Assembly: GCA_947172415.1 (NCBI GenBank)
Contig: OX359189.1
Location: 2,130,501-2,194,500 of the forward strand
Direction: 5' to 3'
From: Chondrosia reniformis
Lineage: Eukaryota; Porifera; Demospongiae; Chondrillida; Chondrillidae
DNA length: 64,000 bases
Below, one piece after another: positions 1 to 13,155 of the stretch (its first letter is position 1; each line of letters begins with the position of its first letter). The notes under the pieces are model-generated. The model was given only the letters and a program-made list of their open reading frames with translations. It searched no databases and was not told the DNA's origin. Position numbers and translations under genes: made by a program.

Positions 1-21
1 AACTTGTACTGTATCTAATAG

Positions 22-2741
22 AATCCAAAAGAAAGAGAATACCACCTCACTCACCCTCTCCTGAGGAGGATGGTAGCAGTAGAGGATCCAGCAGTAGTGG
101 ATCCAACAGTAGTGGATCCAACAGTAGTGGATCCAACAGTAGTGATAATGGACCAGTGGAAGAAGACAATAGTCAAGTAGATGGTAAGTATAGTGTATTG
201 TGTAGTTGTACTTATGAACTGTGTTAATCTCACTCCTTCAACAGGTTCTAGTTCCAAACAGACAAAGAAAAGTCACTACTCGTCCAAGTCAGCTAAAAGA
301 CGTGACAGAATGAAGATTGACACTGTTCCCCAATCTAGTGAGAATGATACTCTGTTGTTGCATACTGCAATGTGTTCCTTGTGTGGTGGTGGGCATTAAA
401 AGGAAGTTGACACTTTGGGCTACTGTAGTAATATGCATAGTGTGTGTATGTTTGTTTATTATCTAGTATTATCTAGTTATATATAATATTACGTCTTCAT
501 TATCTAGTTACAATATTTGTTATGTTTTTATTTGTTACAGAGCACAGTAGAAGGAAGTCTCAAACTTCTGTACTCTCTCCTTCTGCATCATCTGAGGAAG
601 ACGGTGGCAGTGGTGGATATAACAATAGTGATGATGAGAAGATCAGTCAACAAGATGGAGTAGATGTTCTTGTTTCATCACTTCCTGCATCATCTCAATC
701 CAGACTGGTTGCTCAATCTACTCACACTCCTCATTCACTAAGGTCACTCCCTCAGAAGAAGAAGAAGAAGAAGGAGAGAGAGTCTACTGATCACTCAACT
801 CATCCTATGAAGTCACAAGTGAGTAGAGATTCACAGAACACGAGCAATTCTATTCCAAATGTTGTAAGTGTTTCATCAATCAACTGAAATGTACATAAAT
901 GTAAGATCACAAGTGACAGAAACCGTATTGTTGGGGAACTGTAATCATATGAACTGCCAATGGAGGTGAAACAGCTGTCTATGATGGGCAATTAACTCCC
1001 TTACATACTTACATCTACTTACATAAAAAGTATATACATACAAACTGTATTACAATAATACTACATTTCATGTAGGATAATCCATACTACCCTCTCAGTG
1101 ATCTCCTTCACACACACTACATGAATCGGATGAAAGTGGTTCCCACTGATGCAGATATCATGTTTATTGAGTTGGCTGTGGTTGGCAGAGAGAAGAGACT
1201 TCGCAAGAAACAAGATCTCTGCAACTTTCTACAAGCAGCTATTGAAGGAATAGACATTATTCATGAAAGGTCTAAAACAATCCAATACAAGAGAATTTTA
1301 AGCTACGATGAGCAAAATTCTGGGAAACGAATTATAATCAGTGGAGCTCCTGGTTGTGGAAAGACAACCCTTTCTAGAAAGATCTGTAAAGACCTTTGTT
1401 CTCAGGAGCTGAAAAATGACTATAGACTAGTCATCCTGGCACACCTTCGTGAGTTAAATCTGTATGTGAAAGAAGAAGAGCTCCAGCTTCACCATCTCCT
1501 AAAGAAGTATGCTTCTAATAGGGTGAACATTCAGCTCATTAGCGGGACAATAGAGGAGACCAATGGTAAAGGAGTGATCCTTGTTCTAGATGGCTATGAT
1601 GAGATATCAGATGATATGAAGAAGAGCCAATTCATGCAAAACATTCTCAAAAGCTCTTCCCTGTATCTCAGTGAGTGTGACATAGTCATCACCTCCCGTC
1701 CTGTTACCATGCCAGAGCTCCTGTCAGACTTGGAGGGACCTGGTGGCCATGTTGAAATACTGGGGTTTAAGACAAAGCAGATCCATTCATACACCAAGAG
1801 CTACTTTAGCCAAAATGCACAACTTGCAGCTAAATTGATAGAGAAGCTGAAAACTCTACCTTCAGTTTGTGGAATGTGTCGCATTCCAGTGATCCTTCAA
1901 ATAGTCTGCCGAGTGCAGGAGTATTTGGGAGAAGCCAGTCTCCCTCATACAATGAGCGGAATCTATAACATGTATATTTGTAGAGAACTGGTTCAGTTTC
2001 TTAAAGTATTTGGCACTTCTAGCCAACTGACTGACATTAAATTAGACAACATTTCCAATGATGTATTCCCATTTTTTGCCGAACTTTGTGAAGTATCTTT
2101 TAAATTTTGCAAATATCAAAAACTAGTTCTTTCACAGACAGAGTTATCAGATGCCTTAAGAGGTTCTATCTTGAAATGCAGGGGAAGCATGTATGGACTG
2201 CTCTGTTCAGAGACAGTTGATGAATTTTTCTCAGTTTTTCCCGAACACTTGTACATGTTTACTCACAAAACAGTACAAGAGGCACTGGCAGCAGTTTATG
2301 TTGCTAAACAGGCCCCAGAGGAACAGTGGGAGATCTGGAAAGAGCAGTTTGGGAGGCCTGAAATGGTGGAGGTGTGGAAATTCTTCTGTGGATTTACTAA
2401 ACTACTCCATTTTGACCTCTTAAAGCTAATCAAAAGCAAGAGCTACTCAACAAGGGAAAAGAAAACCCTACCTCAACTGCTGATGATCTCCATTTATGAG
2501 GCGGAAAATGAAGACTTAGCTAAGACAGTGTTCACAAATGATATGTTCGAGGATATAACATATTCATCTTCTTCAGCCTACGAGACAGCCATTTTGGGTT
2601 ACTTCCTCAAGTTTAGCAGTAACACTGAAAGCCTTTGCTTGAGAGCCAAGAGATCTCCAATTCAAGTGGAGCTTGCCCTTCCAGCAATGCTGGCCAATCA
2701 GAATCTGAAGACACTGACACTTCAGTCACTGGGAAAGTCAG
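22..2741 (+). repeat. Segmental duplication block shared with copy D
   Basis: From the first bases of the window through the NACHT exon, exons and introns match 52896-55978 closely. The main interruption is a 133 bp tandem duplication plus extra sequence at 53394-53730 that is absent here. Similarity falls away immediately after the NACHT donor at 2742, where the two loci have different intron sequence. A second block of near identity begins again in the tail (about 11240-12870 against 61040-62692). Confidence 0.85.
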
Positions 2742-5700
2742 GTTTGTTTTTTCAGAAACATCTAAAATAAAATCAACCAAATTTCACAAAATTAGTTTTT
2801 AACCAACTTTCTTCCACCAGTATATATTTGGTCATAGTAATATTTCTGTCTAGTCCTACCTTCACATATACATACAATGTCAAATCCTCTCACTGCATGA
2901 GTCCTTCAAAGCCTGTTAGCTTTATGTTTGTACGTATGTATCTCCATTTAGATTATATTCAGTTTAAAAAGTGTCTTGTCACATGTGAATCTAATCACAT
3001 TAAATCATTAGAATTGAAGGATGTCACTCTTGAATATCTTGTAACAGTACTTAAGTTTTCCAAAAGGAATCAAACATTATCCAAACTGTTATACCATGAA
3101 ACAAAAGCAGTTGCTGGTAACAAAAAAATACAATCAATGGTATGTACATTTTGTATTATAATACAATTGTACTGTTCCTATATCTTTAATATTATCCATT
3201 ATCTGGTATCACCTTTAATTATAATAAATATTTCTTGTTTATTTAGTATCAACCTCTGGAAGACTTGTTAAAATGTAATTTGACACTGAAACAGTTTCAC
3301 TTGAAGTTTCACTATCCTTCTGGTCTCTTTAAACCTTGCTTACTTGTTTCATTGAGTAACCAAACATTGGAAGAATTGAACATTGAAGCTTATGGTAAAA
3401 TAGTAATTATGTGATTTGGTGAAGTCTATATAGCCGGATATACTCCAATATGCAATATATTCAATTGCTACAGTCATGCATGTATATACATACGTATATA
3501 GTCAAACCTTAGTATAGCGAACCCCTTGGTTCCACACAAAAAGTGTGCTATATCTGTGTGTTTACTGCGTATAACAGGTTTCAATGTTAATGATTTCCGT
3601 TGACTTGTCAGTTGAACTTCAACTTTATGCTGTTTTTAAATTATTCTGTTTGCCAAAGGATCCACAGCCTATATTGTCAAATTTACTCTATATTGTCTTT
3701 ATTAAATCCCCAGACATTAATTTTTTTAACATACATATACGTACATACGTATATACTTTTCTCCTATAGCCACCATTTCTAATAAATGAAGTCATTCCAT
3801 TAGCCAGAATTAGCTTGTTACATCCTGACTATTAGGGTAAATTTGTATGGAAAGAATTTTTAGGATCGTTCTAGCTATGGTTTACTGAGGTTTGACTGCA
3901 TGTAGGTGTAATTAGGTACATTTGATCGTATAAATGTACCTCAGTGTTAGCTTGATTAGACTTACGTACTCTATAAATTTCTTTCTTGTAGCTTTTTTTG
4001 TTTGATTTTTATTTCATGCAAAATTCGTAGGTACAGAAGTGTATTCTCTGGATCTACCTAACCAGTGCTTACTGTCACATGTACCCTCTCTGACGCTTAA
4101 ACTTGCTCCTCTTCATTGTGCTGAAGTGTTGTGTTACCTTGCTAAAGGGAACCTGGAGAGTCTTCAAGTATCACTGAGATGTTCAGAAGAGGTTTGTATT
4201 ATAGTACTATAAAATCAATAAGTGATATAATTACTGTACAAACGTACATACGTAAGAGTAGAAAAATACAGAAACTGGAAAGTAATCATTAGTTGAGATC
4301 AATACTATATCAGTGGTATCACCTGTATACTTGTATATAGAAATGTAGTGTTCAGAAGTACTTTAGGTAGATTGTATGCCATATCTACCATTCATAATAG
4401 TTCATTGTAGCTCAGTGACAGAGCACTGGAGACTTAAACTATTCAGTGTTTATCATTGCTCTTTCGTGTCCCTTTAACATCCTCCCTATTCCCTCTCCAT
4501 GATGTTTCACTGTGACTACTTGTGGTTTGATTATCATTTTGAGTTTTCATTTGTATTTATAGACATCACTTGATGAAGTCACATGTGATTCAGTGGAAAG
4601 GCTTTTGAGGAGAAACCTGTCAATTAAGCAAGTGAATTTACAGTTGGACAACTCTTGTCCTAATGAACTGATTAAGTCGTGCTTTATTGGTGTGTTATGT
4701 AACAGAACTGTAACAGATATAAATCTTGAGGCCTCAAGTGAGTTTTGTGAATTTTTATGTTAATTCCATCAGTGAACTTATCATAGCAACCTAATAGCTG
4801 TAAGTATTATTCTGTACAGTATACTATACTAATCAATGTATTCTCTACTTCATTATTAGGTGTTTCATTGGACTCTGAAGACTTTCCTTTTCCTGAACAT
4901 TGTATTTATGTTCAGTGCACACTCAAACTAGACCTCCCTCCACAGACATGGTGTAAAGTGTTGTGTAGTTTGGCTAAAGATGAATACTTGAAAGAGCTAG
5001 CACTATCACTCAAGTGTAACAAAGTACGTATACACAATCAATCCTACATATAATTTATTTGATCATTAGGTATTTTAATGGTATGTCACAGTACATCAAT
5101 CAATCCTATTTGATCATTAGACCTCTCAATAATGGACAAGTTGGTGCAAAGGGACTTGTCCACTATTTGGAGGTTGTCCTTTACTGGGAGGTTTTCATAA
5201 CAAAAGCTTTATATCTGTATACAATGCTATCTGAAACGGGTTCAGCCGTACGTACGTTACGTCGTTAGTACATTCAAGATTAGTCGATAGGACACTTTTA
5301 CTTCGATAACAGCTCCATCAATACTCGGTGAGAGGCATCCCTCGTTACGTACGGAAATTGTTCAGTTTTTTCTGACTGCAACCATAGCTAGATAAGGCCC
5401 TCTTTGTCTGTTAAAAGAGTTTTTTTGTATTACAAAAGTCCTTGGGATCGGGCAGAGTGTCCGTTATCCGGAATTCGGAGGTTGTCTGCTATTCAGGAGT
5501 TGCTAATGTACTAATCATATACTAAAATAAGTTGGTACATTGCATGCTATCCGTTATACGGAGACTGTCCGCTATTGGGAGTGTCCGTTAATAGAGGTTT
5601 TACTGTATATAGTACTCAAAGTTATATACGTTCAGCTACCACCATTCGTAGTTCACAGGTAGTATTGCACAGGTAAGCTAGGTGCAACATGAGAATGTGA

Positions 5701-8700
5701 TAAAGGTACACAAACAGTGATGGTAAACCTAATTCACTAATTTTGTTTCATAAATATATGTACTTACGTAACTCACTGTGTATTGTTGATGATTGTATAC
5801 GTCAGAGAACATACATATGCATGAACAGACTGTGGTTTAATCTAAGGAAGCTACTGGTGGAGTTTATTACTCAACATCATTATGTATTTAGACATCATCC
5901 TGTGATGAATGCAAATGTGACTCAGTGGAAAGGTCCTTGAAAGAGAACTCATCACTGAAGACAGTGAAATTGAAAATGGACTCCTCTTGTTCCAAAGAAC
6001 TGGCTGAATCATGCTTGATTGGAGTGCTGTGTAGCAGAACTATATCACATATCAGCATGTTGTTGGGTATGTATTCTGTTTTGAACATTGATTTAACAAT
6101 ATCGACCTACTGTATTCTGAAACATAAAAATGTAATCAGTAAGTGATTGAATTTTTTGGTAATTGCTTTATAGAGATCTCACTGTATTCTTTCTATTACT
6201 TTAGAGATTTCTTCTGAATCTAAGTGCATAATGTCAGATGATAGTTTGACGCTCTCTTGGACCCTAAAGCCAGACCAATGGGTCAAGGTACTTTTATGTA
6301 GCCTTGAGAGAGAAATAAAGGAACTGAGAGTCAACATGGAAACCCAATCTGCTGTGAGTCCAATAAGGCTGATGTTTTGTTAATGCAACGACATACTAAT
6401 TTACACAAGAGCTTACGTAGTTTCTGTAGCCTATAAAATATACTTGCTGATAAACTACATACATGTGCCTTCATAATGATATCTGATGCTATGTATAGGA
6501 ATCTTGTGATAAATACAAATGTGACTCAGTGGAAAGGTCCTTGAGGGAGAACTCATCACTGAAGACAGTGAAATTGGAAATGGACTCTTCTTGTCCCAAA
6601 GAACTGACTAGATCATGCGTGATTGGTGTATTACATAACCAGACTATGACAGATGTCAACATTTATGCCTGGAGTGAGTACTACTTATTTGTACCCTAAA
6701 TCAATATAATGTATACGTATATCCATTGATGCATGTTTTCACCAACAGTTACACAATTTAGTCAATAAAGGAAAACTGATTACTGTGACAGTTCATTTTT
6801 GTCCATTACATTGTGCAATTTCCACACAGTGCAAGTTACTAGTGGATGTTCTACGTATATAGACACAATATGCTTAAGACAGACGGACAGCCACAATCAA
6901 GTGCATGCATACATACAGTATGTCATACAGTAAAAGATTCAGCACCTCCACACACAATATTATACAATTGGATTTTTAAATTATATAACTTTTACATGCA
7001 GTATGTCCACTGCCTTTGGTTCCCCTTTAAGAGTTACAATCACTTTACAGACGTTTAGTGACAGGAGGATTAGTTCATAATGACTGTAACCACTAACAGC
7101 TATGGGATGTAGACATTGGTATCTTTAAGTTGAAGTATCTACAAGTGTCCATATTTGGGTGTCCCCAACCTACTGTAGGTATGTATGTATCATGAGATAT
7201 TATGAGATGGTTTTAATTTATAATGTTACAATTTGCATGAATAAACTAGAGAATGAGTAAACCCATTTACATTATCGACTGATGGTCCCCACTTTTGAGT
7301 GCTAAAACCAAAGTCTAAATTGCAGCAATACACAAGAATTAGTGGTTAAAGGTGCTGAATATATTGTTATTGTGTGCACAGTACTTACGTATATGCTGAC
7401 AACAGACACAGTGTTTGGACAATTTATATACCATTGCATTAAACCTCTTAACTAAAGTAAGAAACTTTCCCAGATTGCCATTTTATTTAATTATGTATGT
7501 AATGCATGCTCACGCTACCCAAACTTTCTGTGATATTAATTAACAGTAACTGTTACCCCTATTTTAGTGTAATTAATTATTCTACTACTTTGCCATACTT
7601 TCTTAATAATACGTATATTTGACCTTTAAAAGGTTCTAGCTAGTAAGTAAATGTGTTAATGTCAACCTTTGTGGTATTTGTTGTTATCACAGTGTAATGT
7701 ACTCTATTATTGTGTGATTTGTGTAAGATGTCTTCTTGTTAGTATACATAGTTGAGCAGTTATTGAATAAAATTTTCCATGAAATAATGATGTGCTGTAT
7801 AGTGAATAGTAATCTTCTTTGCTTTTACTGTTTTATTATATCCTCTTACATTAGAGAGTTCAATTGGTATTGAAGATCTAATTCTACCTGAGCAATGTGA
7901 GATGACATGTGTCAAGTTCTCATTGTATCTAAAACTCACTGTTCAGCAGTGGAATGAAGTGTTGTGTTATCTTAGAACTAAACATTTACAGGATCTTACA
8001 TTCGGATTGTGGTGTTCCTCTGAGGTGAGTCGAGTAGTGTGTTTATGTAGTGTGTAATATGTGATGAGATGATAAGCTTCATTCTCTATATTCTTCATTC
8101 CTTAATCTATCCATTGCGGTCACTCCTAAGTCCTAGCTAAACCCTCTTCTCTGTGGTCAGCACCTTTAGCTTCTACCTCTTCACCAATGCCATGTTTCAT
8201 AGCCAAACGTTGGTTGTTTTCCCCTCACAGCCATAACACCAGAGTAAACTAGCAGTTCAGGTGCCAGGCCAACCTAGGGCCTTCCTGCCACTCTTTCTCC
8301 ACCCAATCATTGGCCTCCTGAAGCAGTGCCGTATCAACATGGTTGAACCGCACCGCCCCACAGGGTTTTCTATGGGAGAAATCTCCAGGTTTCTTTCGGA
8401 GACAGGCATCTTTTGCTTTGCCTAAAAGTTGTATCAAATGATCATTGCCACTTGTCCTAGGACTGGGATGATCATGTGTGGAAGTATCAACAGGGCCTGT
8501 AGACAGCTCACCATTTTGTTCAGTCCCAGCCTGAACTTGATGAAGCTCCTCCTGTCCCTGGGCTCCCACACCTTCCTCCACAGTCCCAGTTAGGGTGGCT
8601 ACACCACGAGAGTCAGGTTCCACAAGGTTTAGTCTCGAGAGACCTTGACCTCTTCGGATTCTACCAACACTTGCAGTTAGCACTACCTTTGTGGTTTTAT

Positions 8701-11700
8701 GGTCTGGCATTGCAGCATTCCAAGCCTGGTACAACCGCTCGGCATACCCCTTTTCTATGGGCTTACTTTCTCGGTAAAGCTCCATGAGGATATTGTCCCT
8801 CTGAAAGTTCCTTTTGGCTTGGCAGGCAGGGTTCGACCAGTCTGAGGCAAATTTGGGTATTTGCTCAGCCATTTCCGCTCTAAACGCTTCAGATAGCCAC
8901 CTCTTTGGGGTTCAGATCACTCATAGCAATCAATTAGTACCCTAGCCATTTCCTTGGTCCATAGGGCTGGTTGGCCCGACATGGGGACTGAAGAAGGGCT
9001 ATAACATTCAGGTACATCTACCTGTGAGGCACCAGTGGAATGACCTATTCTGGTTGACCCAGGGTTTTCTTCACCACTGGTGCACCTAGGCCACAGCCTG
9101 TCTTGAAAATGTATATTAACAGAGCACGACGTAACCCAGTGAAACTGCCAGACAGGGGGGGTTAGTCCATGCTGGCAGGGAGGCTGATTTAGCCACAGGA
9201 TGCCACATGAAGGGCTAAGCACCCTGCTCTGTCGGGGGGTTGAACTAGACAATACCCATCCTCTTGTCTGCTCGGAACCACAGCCTCCAATTCCCACGAC
9301 TTAACTTTATTACACCCTCTGAAACTGCATACATGTCATATAATGTTCACCTTACAGATGTCCACGTGTGATAAATGCAAATGTGACTCAGTGGAAAAGT
9401 CCTTGAGGGAGAACTCATCACTGAAGACAGTGAAATTGGTAATGCACTCCTCTTGTCCCAAAGAACTGACTAGATCATGCTTGATTGGTGTATTACATAA
9501 CCAGACTATGACAGATGTCAACATTGATGCCTGGGGTGAGTACTAATTTAGTTTATTTTTGTTTAATTTTGTCCATTATATTGTGCAATTTCTAGTTTGC
9601 TATATAAATGTATGAGAATGTAACTGGTCACACAATAAAGCCCTTGTGTGTATATATTTAAAAGTAGCACACACAGTGCAAGTTACAAAGGGATTGATGC
9701 TCTATATAGACATAAATAGGCTTAACACAGCCACAATCAATTGAATGCATACATATGCCATACATGAAAGTTTAATCACCACCACACATTTATTATGTAA
9801 TGTATTTTCAAGTTATAAGCTTTACTGTATATACGTACGTACGTGTATATGTCTGATACTTTTGATTGCCCTTTAAGAGTTTACAGACTTTTCAAACTCT
9901 TTTATTTCTCATTTGGCCATACTTGAGTGGCTGGATGTTTTGTTTATAATCACTGCAACTGATATATTTGACCTTAAAGAGGTTCTAGCTAGTAAGTTAA
10001 TGTGTTAATGTCAACCTTTGTGGTATTTGTTGTTATCACAGTATAATGTACTCTTTATTATTGTGTGATTTGTGTAAGATGTCTTCTTGTTAGTATACAT
10101 AGTTGAGCAGTTATTCATGAAATAATGATGTGCTGTATAGTGAATAGTAATCTGCTTTGCTTTTACTGTTTTATTATATCCTCTTACATTAGACTGTTCA
10201 ATTGGTAATAAAGATCTAATTCTACCTGAGCAATGTGAGATGACATGTGTCAAGTGCTCACTTGGTCTAAAACTCACTGTTCAGCAGTGGAGTGAAGTGT
10301 TTTGTTATCTTGAAAAGGCTAAACATTTAGAGGATCTTACACTTGAGTTGTGGTGTTCCTCTGAAGTGAGTCAAGCAGTGTGCTTATGTAGTGTGTAATA
10401 TGTGATGAGATGATAAGCTTTCCTTAGCAATTAATTATTATTTCAGGATGTTTAGATAGATCCGTAGACCTTCATCAGCTGTACTTGATCAGGTACTGTT
10501 GTATACTGAATGTGTAGTATGTATTTGTCTACTACGTACGTATTTGTTAAGGAAAACTGACTGACTAGTGATTGACATAGTGTTACCATCTAATTCCTTG
10601 TGAAGTTGTGTACATCATTTTAATAAGAAAGAAATTTAATTATAATAATACGTATAAATCCTGTTGCCTCTCTCCTTCTCTTGGGCATATCTCTGTATAT
10701 ATAGAATGATAGACTTGTAATGTAACCAGTATATGTATGTATGTTAAGTTTGTTCTGTTTCTTTGTTCTTTATGACTTACAGTACAAGAGATTGGTATGT
10801 AGTGAGTATCAGTATTGATATGTATACTGTGTCTTATTCTCCCTCTGTAGTCAAGTGACATTGATAAATATGGTAGAAAAGTTAAGCAAGTGTGGAAAAT
10901 GTTCAAGTGTAAAAAGGTGGTCATGAAATTGTTGTCTGTTGTGAGTTGTGATTGTATGGATCTTACACATTTGTGTTATATAGTTATATGTACAGTTGTA
11001 ATTAAAACACTTAGCCATGTTACACAAATGTTCACACAAGTGGAATAGTCATATGTGAGTACAGTATGTATACTCACACCAGTATGACACTGTACAGGCA
11101 CTCAACAGAGTAGTTTCCAATTGATATATCATCTAATGTCTACTGTATACTTTATTAATTACTGAATTAATTACTGTTGTTGGACTTAGTGGAAGTAACT
11201 TGTATAGTATATGCTACTTATTGTACACAAATGTAGGATCTGAGTGAATATAAAGTTATTGGAGTCATTAGCTAAGGGTTATTAGAAACTTGTAAATGTA
11301 ATGTACAAATAATGAAAGAGAATGAGAAAGTGATAATAAGCTATTGAATTAGTTTAGTAATGATATTGTACACCAGTAGTGATAGTGTGTGTATAATCCA
11401 CCTCTCACTTGTCACATGTTGTTAGGTAGTGTATTATGTCAATATGTTCAGTGACTAAGGTAACTCTTCCTTTCTAGAAACAAACTGACATTGACATTGC
11501 CTGTGCTGTGTTGGAAGGTTTGTCAGAGAACACTAATGAGATTGAATTTACCCTGGGCTGTTGGCGTATGGTGAACACAGTCAAGTCTAAGCTACCACCC
11601 AACATGTCAGAGATGTTCACATGGGAGGATAAGAAATGTACCTTAAAACCTCTTCACACTAGAAACTCATTAGGTGAGTAGTTGTAACTATCCATTCTCT

Positions 11701-12859
11701 GAATACACAATGTTGGTAGATACTGTACAAGTATACACTGTATATTGTAAACAGGAATGTCCTTGTGAGAATCACTTGGAGGGTGTGTACGTATGTGGGT
11801 GTGTCCAAATATGGAAGTTATGTCCCATATCCTGTGTTTCACTAGAGCTCATTTAGAATGTACTTGGAGATCAGTAGTTTATATAGTAATATTTATTGTA
11901 TTTCAGTAGCTGCTTCATCAGGAGAGTCAAACCTTCCTTCTGTACCCACTGGAGACAGTCCAAATATGGAAGAGAGTGCTTCAGGTGAGTCATGTAATGA
12001 TGTTTGATCTAATTAGTACAGATTTACTGTAACACTAGCTAGTCAAACATGTTTTATAAGTTGAAGTGAGTACTTGTGGAATGTTCATATTTGCCCACTC
12101 TCTATTAGTAATAACTACATACAAGATAAACCCTTTGTATATTCATGTACTGGATCAACTGCATGGATATCCAGGTTCTTAATAAGACCTTTCTTTCTCT
12201 GAGTATATTAAACTGTTGCAAACACCAATATATGGTTTGTAGTTCAATTTGGTAATCCTAGAACTAGAAATACTAGACACTGGAATGTATTATAGTTAGT
12301 ATAGTCATGTTACAAGGTTGTTAAAGTTGGTATTAAAGTAACATTTCAAGAGTTTAAAACATTTCTCATGTTTCTACACAAATCCTCACACTCATGTCAC
12401 TGATTAGATAGAGTACATCATTATGGTCACGAGTATGCAATATATGTAGTATATATTGACTGTACATAGTATTTGTATTTGTATTGGTTTGAAGGTCATG
12501 TGTACCTATACAATTGTGGTGCTGTCTACTGTACATAGGATTGAATCAAGATAGTATACTTCAGTACAACAATACTGTATATAATATGTACTATATACGT
12601 ATACTGTATTATTATATGGTTCATTCTACAAAGTGTTAGTTTTGAAGGTTGCGTACACCCATACAAATGAGTATTTGTAGGAGTACCATTAAATTAACTG
12701 TTGTTTATTTTCCATTGTATTGTTTTGTTCCAATTAAGTGAAGCCTTATTGTGCTCTATTTAGTTATAAGAAATGATCCTCTAATGGATGAACCTTCTAG
12801 TTCAAGGCCTTCACAACCTGTGTCAGGTGATGATCCAAATATGGAAGTGACTGCTTCAG
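22..12859 (+). CDS. NLR-type receptor gene, copy A (5' end outside window)
   Basis: Multi-exon gene of the NLR class: cytosolic pattern-recognition/immune receptors in which a NACHT ATPase drives oligomerisation and LRRs sense or autoinhibit. Exons read by splice sites, frame and comparison with copies B-D: 22-183, 245-337, 541-863 (Ser/Asp/Lys-rich linkers), 1076-2741 (NACHT), 2952-3139, 3247-3394, 4031-4191, 4563-4737, 4860-5023, 5892-6066, 6205-6353, 6499-6673, 7855-8024, 9358-9535, 10193-10365 (LRR units), 10851-10940, 11478-11673, 11907-11984, 12764-12859. No frame break was seen in these exons. The first exons, expected to encode a Death-type domain by comparison with copies B and D, lie left of the window. 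An unrelated element interrupts the intron at 8082-9314. Similarity to copy D stops near 12870, so the natural 3' end is missing; the last exon ends in phase 1 and could splice to the exon at 13156. Confidence 0.8.
1076..2741 (+). CDS. NACHT-domain exon of copy A
   Basis: A single 1.67 kb exon, entered in phase 0 and left in phase 1. Counting from the Met at 1121, the P-loop GAPGCGKT lies at residues 75-82, the Walker B/DGYDE acidic motif at about 157-161, and the sensor-like VITSRPV near 190. The remainder, including GMCRIPVILQIVC and FTHKTVQEALAA, matches the helical region that follows NACHT domains in animal NLRs. The ATPase is expected to bind and hydrolyse ATP to control oligomerisation (family knowledge); all nucleotide-binding motifs look intact. 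The protein begins upstream of this exon, so the Met at 1121 is internal; the exon opens with DNPYYPLSDLLH right after the acceptor at 1075. Compared with copy D I count about two dozen amino-acid differences, more of them in the last third. Confidence 0.9.
2952..10365 (+). CDS. Leucine-rich repeat exon array of copy A
   Basis: Eleven exons of about 150-190 bp, each encoding one or two LRR-like units. Two types alternate. Type alpha begins in phase 0, carries the motif SVERSLRENSSLKTVKLEM and ends in phase 1. Type beta begins in phase 1, carries a motif like LPEQCEMTCVKFSL and a CYL or CSL helix, and ends in phase 0. The alternation means alpha-beta pairs can be duplicated without changing frame, and neighbouring exons are very similar to each other and to exons in copies B, C and D. 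Introns are also shared between copies (for example the sequence upstream of each LILPEQ exon), so the array grew by duplication of exon plus intron. The LRRs would form the sensing or regulatory part of the receptor (family knowledge); no ligand can be inferred. Confidence 0.75.
3499..3898. mobile_element. MITE with pogo/Tigger-like ends
   Basis: About 400 bp. The left end TAGTCAAACCTTAGTATAGC and the right end GGTTTACTGAGGTTTGACTG (inverted: CAGTCAAACCTCAGTAAACC) form imperfect terminal inverted repeats. The flanking TA is clear on the left and degraded on the right. No coding capacity. It lies in the LRR intron between the exons at 3247-3394 and 4031-4191. The TIR style and TA target suggest a Tc1/mariner-pogo relative (inference). 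Confidence 0.6.
5117..5605. mobile_element. Non-autonomous DNA transposon remnant in LRR intron
   Basis: The right end reads TGGGAGTGTCCGTTAATAGA then GGTTTTACTG before a TA; the left end has the matching inverted motif ACCTCTCAATAATGGACA. Internal segments repeat the gTCCGyTAT motif several times (near 5457, 5549 and 5583). The paralogous intron of copy C (35044-35579) lacks this block and rejoins at the motif AGTACTCAAAGTTATATACG, so the insertion is specific to copy A or was lost from C. Non-coding. Confidence 0.5.
8082..9314 (-). mobile_element. Inserted element with minus-strand ORFs, probable non-LTR retroelement 5' region
   Basis: Paralogy with the other NLR copies stops at about 8081 and resumes at about 9315 (ACCCTCTGAAACTGCATACA, also at 22753). 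The block is more GC-rich than its surroundings. On the minus strand there are two open segments, 9297-8917 and 8872-8249. The first ends WTKEMARVLIDCYE; the second starts MAEQIPKFASDWSNPACQAK and carries ANDWVEKEWQ near its end. They look like the region upstream of a reverse transcriptase in some invertebrate non-LTR elements, but no RT motif is present and I cannot assign a family. No target duplication was found, so it may also be a rearrangement filler. Confidence 0.45.
10851..12859 (+). CDS. C-terminal tail exons of copy A
   Basis: Four exons after the LRRs. 10851-10940 encodes a short Lys/Cys-rich helix (KCKKVVMKL), 11478-11673 a final LRR-like unit with AVLEGLSENTNEIEF, 11907-11984 the acidic peptide SGESNLPSVPTGDS, and 12764-12859 the peptide NDPLMDEPSSSRPSQPVSG. 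The last two both end NME(E/V)xAS and look like duplicates of each other. The tail is shared with copies C and D. In D it continues into Ser- and Pro-rich exons; here similarity ends just after the donor at 12860. No domain is recognised. Confidence 0.65.
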
Positions 12860-12870
12860 GTGAGATGTTC

Positions 12871-13022
12871 GAAATATCAATGGCTAGAATCGAAAGATGT
12901 CGGACAAATTCATCGTGAGTTATCTTCGAAGGCCGTCCAGATCGAGATCTATCTTGTTGGCCTCTCTGCTCCTCCCAACGAAAAATCCACTCTTTACTGT
13001 ACACGAACGATGTGTTAATCAA
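12871..13022 (-). mobile_element. Possible DNA-transposase fragment at the copy A breakpoint
   Basis: Similarity to copy D stops near 12870. The adjoining minus-strand open frame (from 13022) encodes KEWIFRWEEQRGQQDRSRSG followed by RPSKITHDEFV. The RSGRPxK motif followed by a helix resembles the DNA-binding N-terminus of Tc1/mariner-like transposases. Only about 50 codons remain and no catalytic motif is visible. The position, exactly at the end of the NLR homology, suggests involvement in the breakpoint. Confidence 0.3.
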
Positions 13023-13155
13023 CGATTTTACTCACACGGTTAAAGATGTACTCGCACCGAGTTGAGATTTACACGTACGAGTAATATACGCTAGTGTACA
13101 TGCGGTTAGTATGGTTAGGTAATTTTAATCATCATTGTATATTATCATTCTATAG

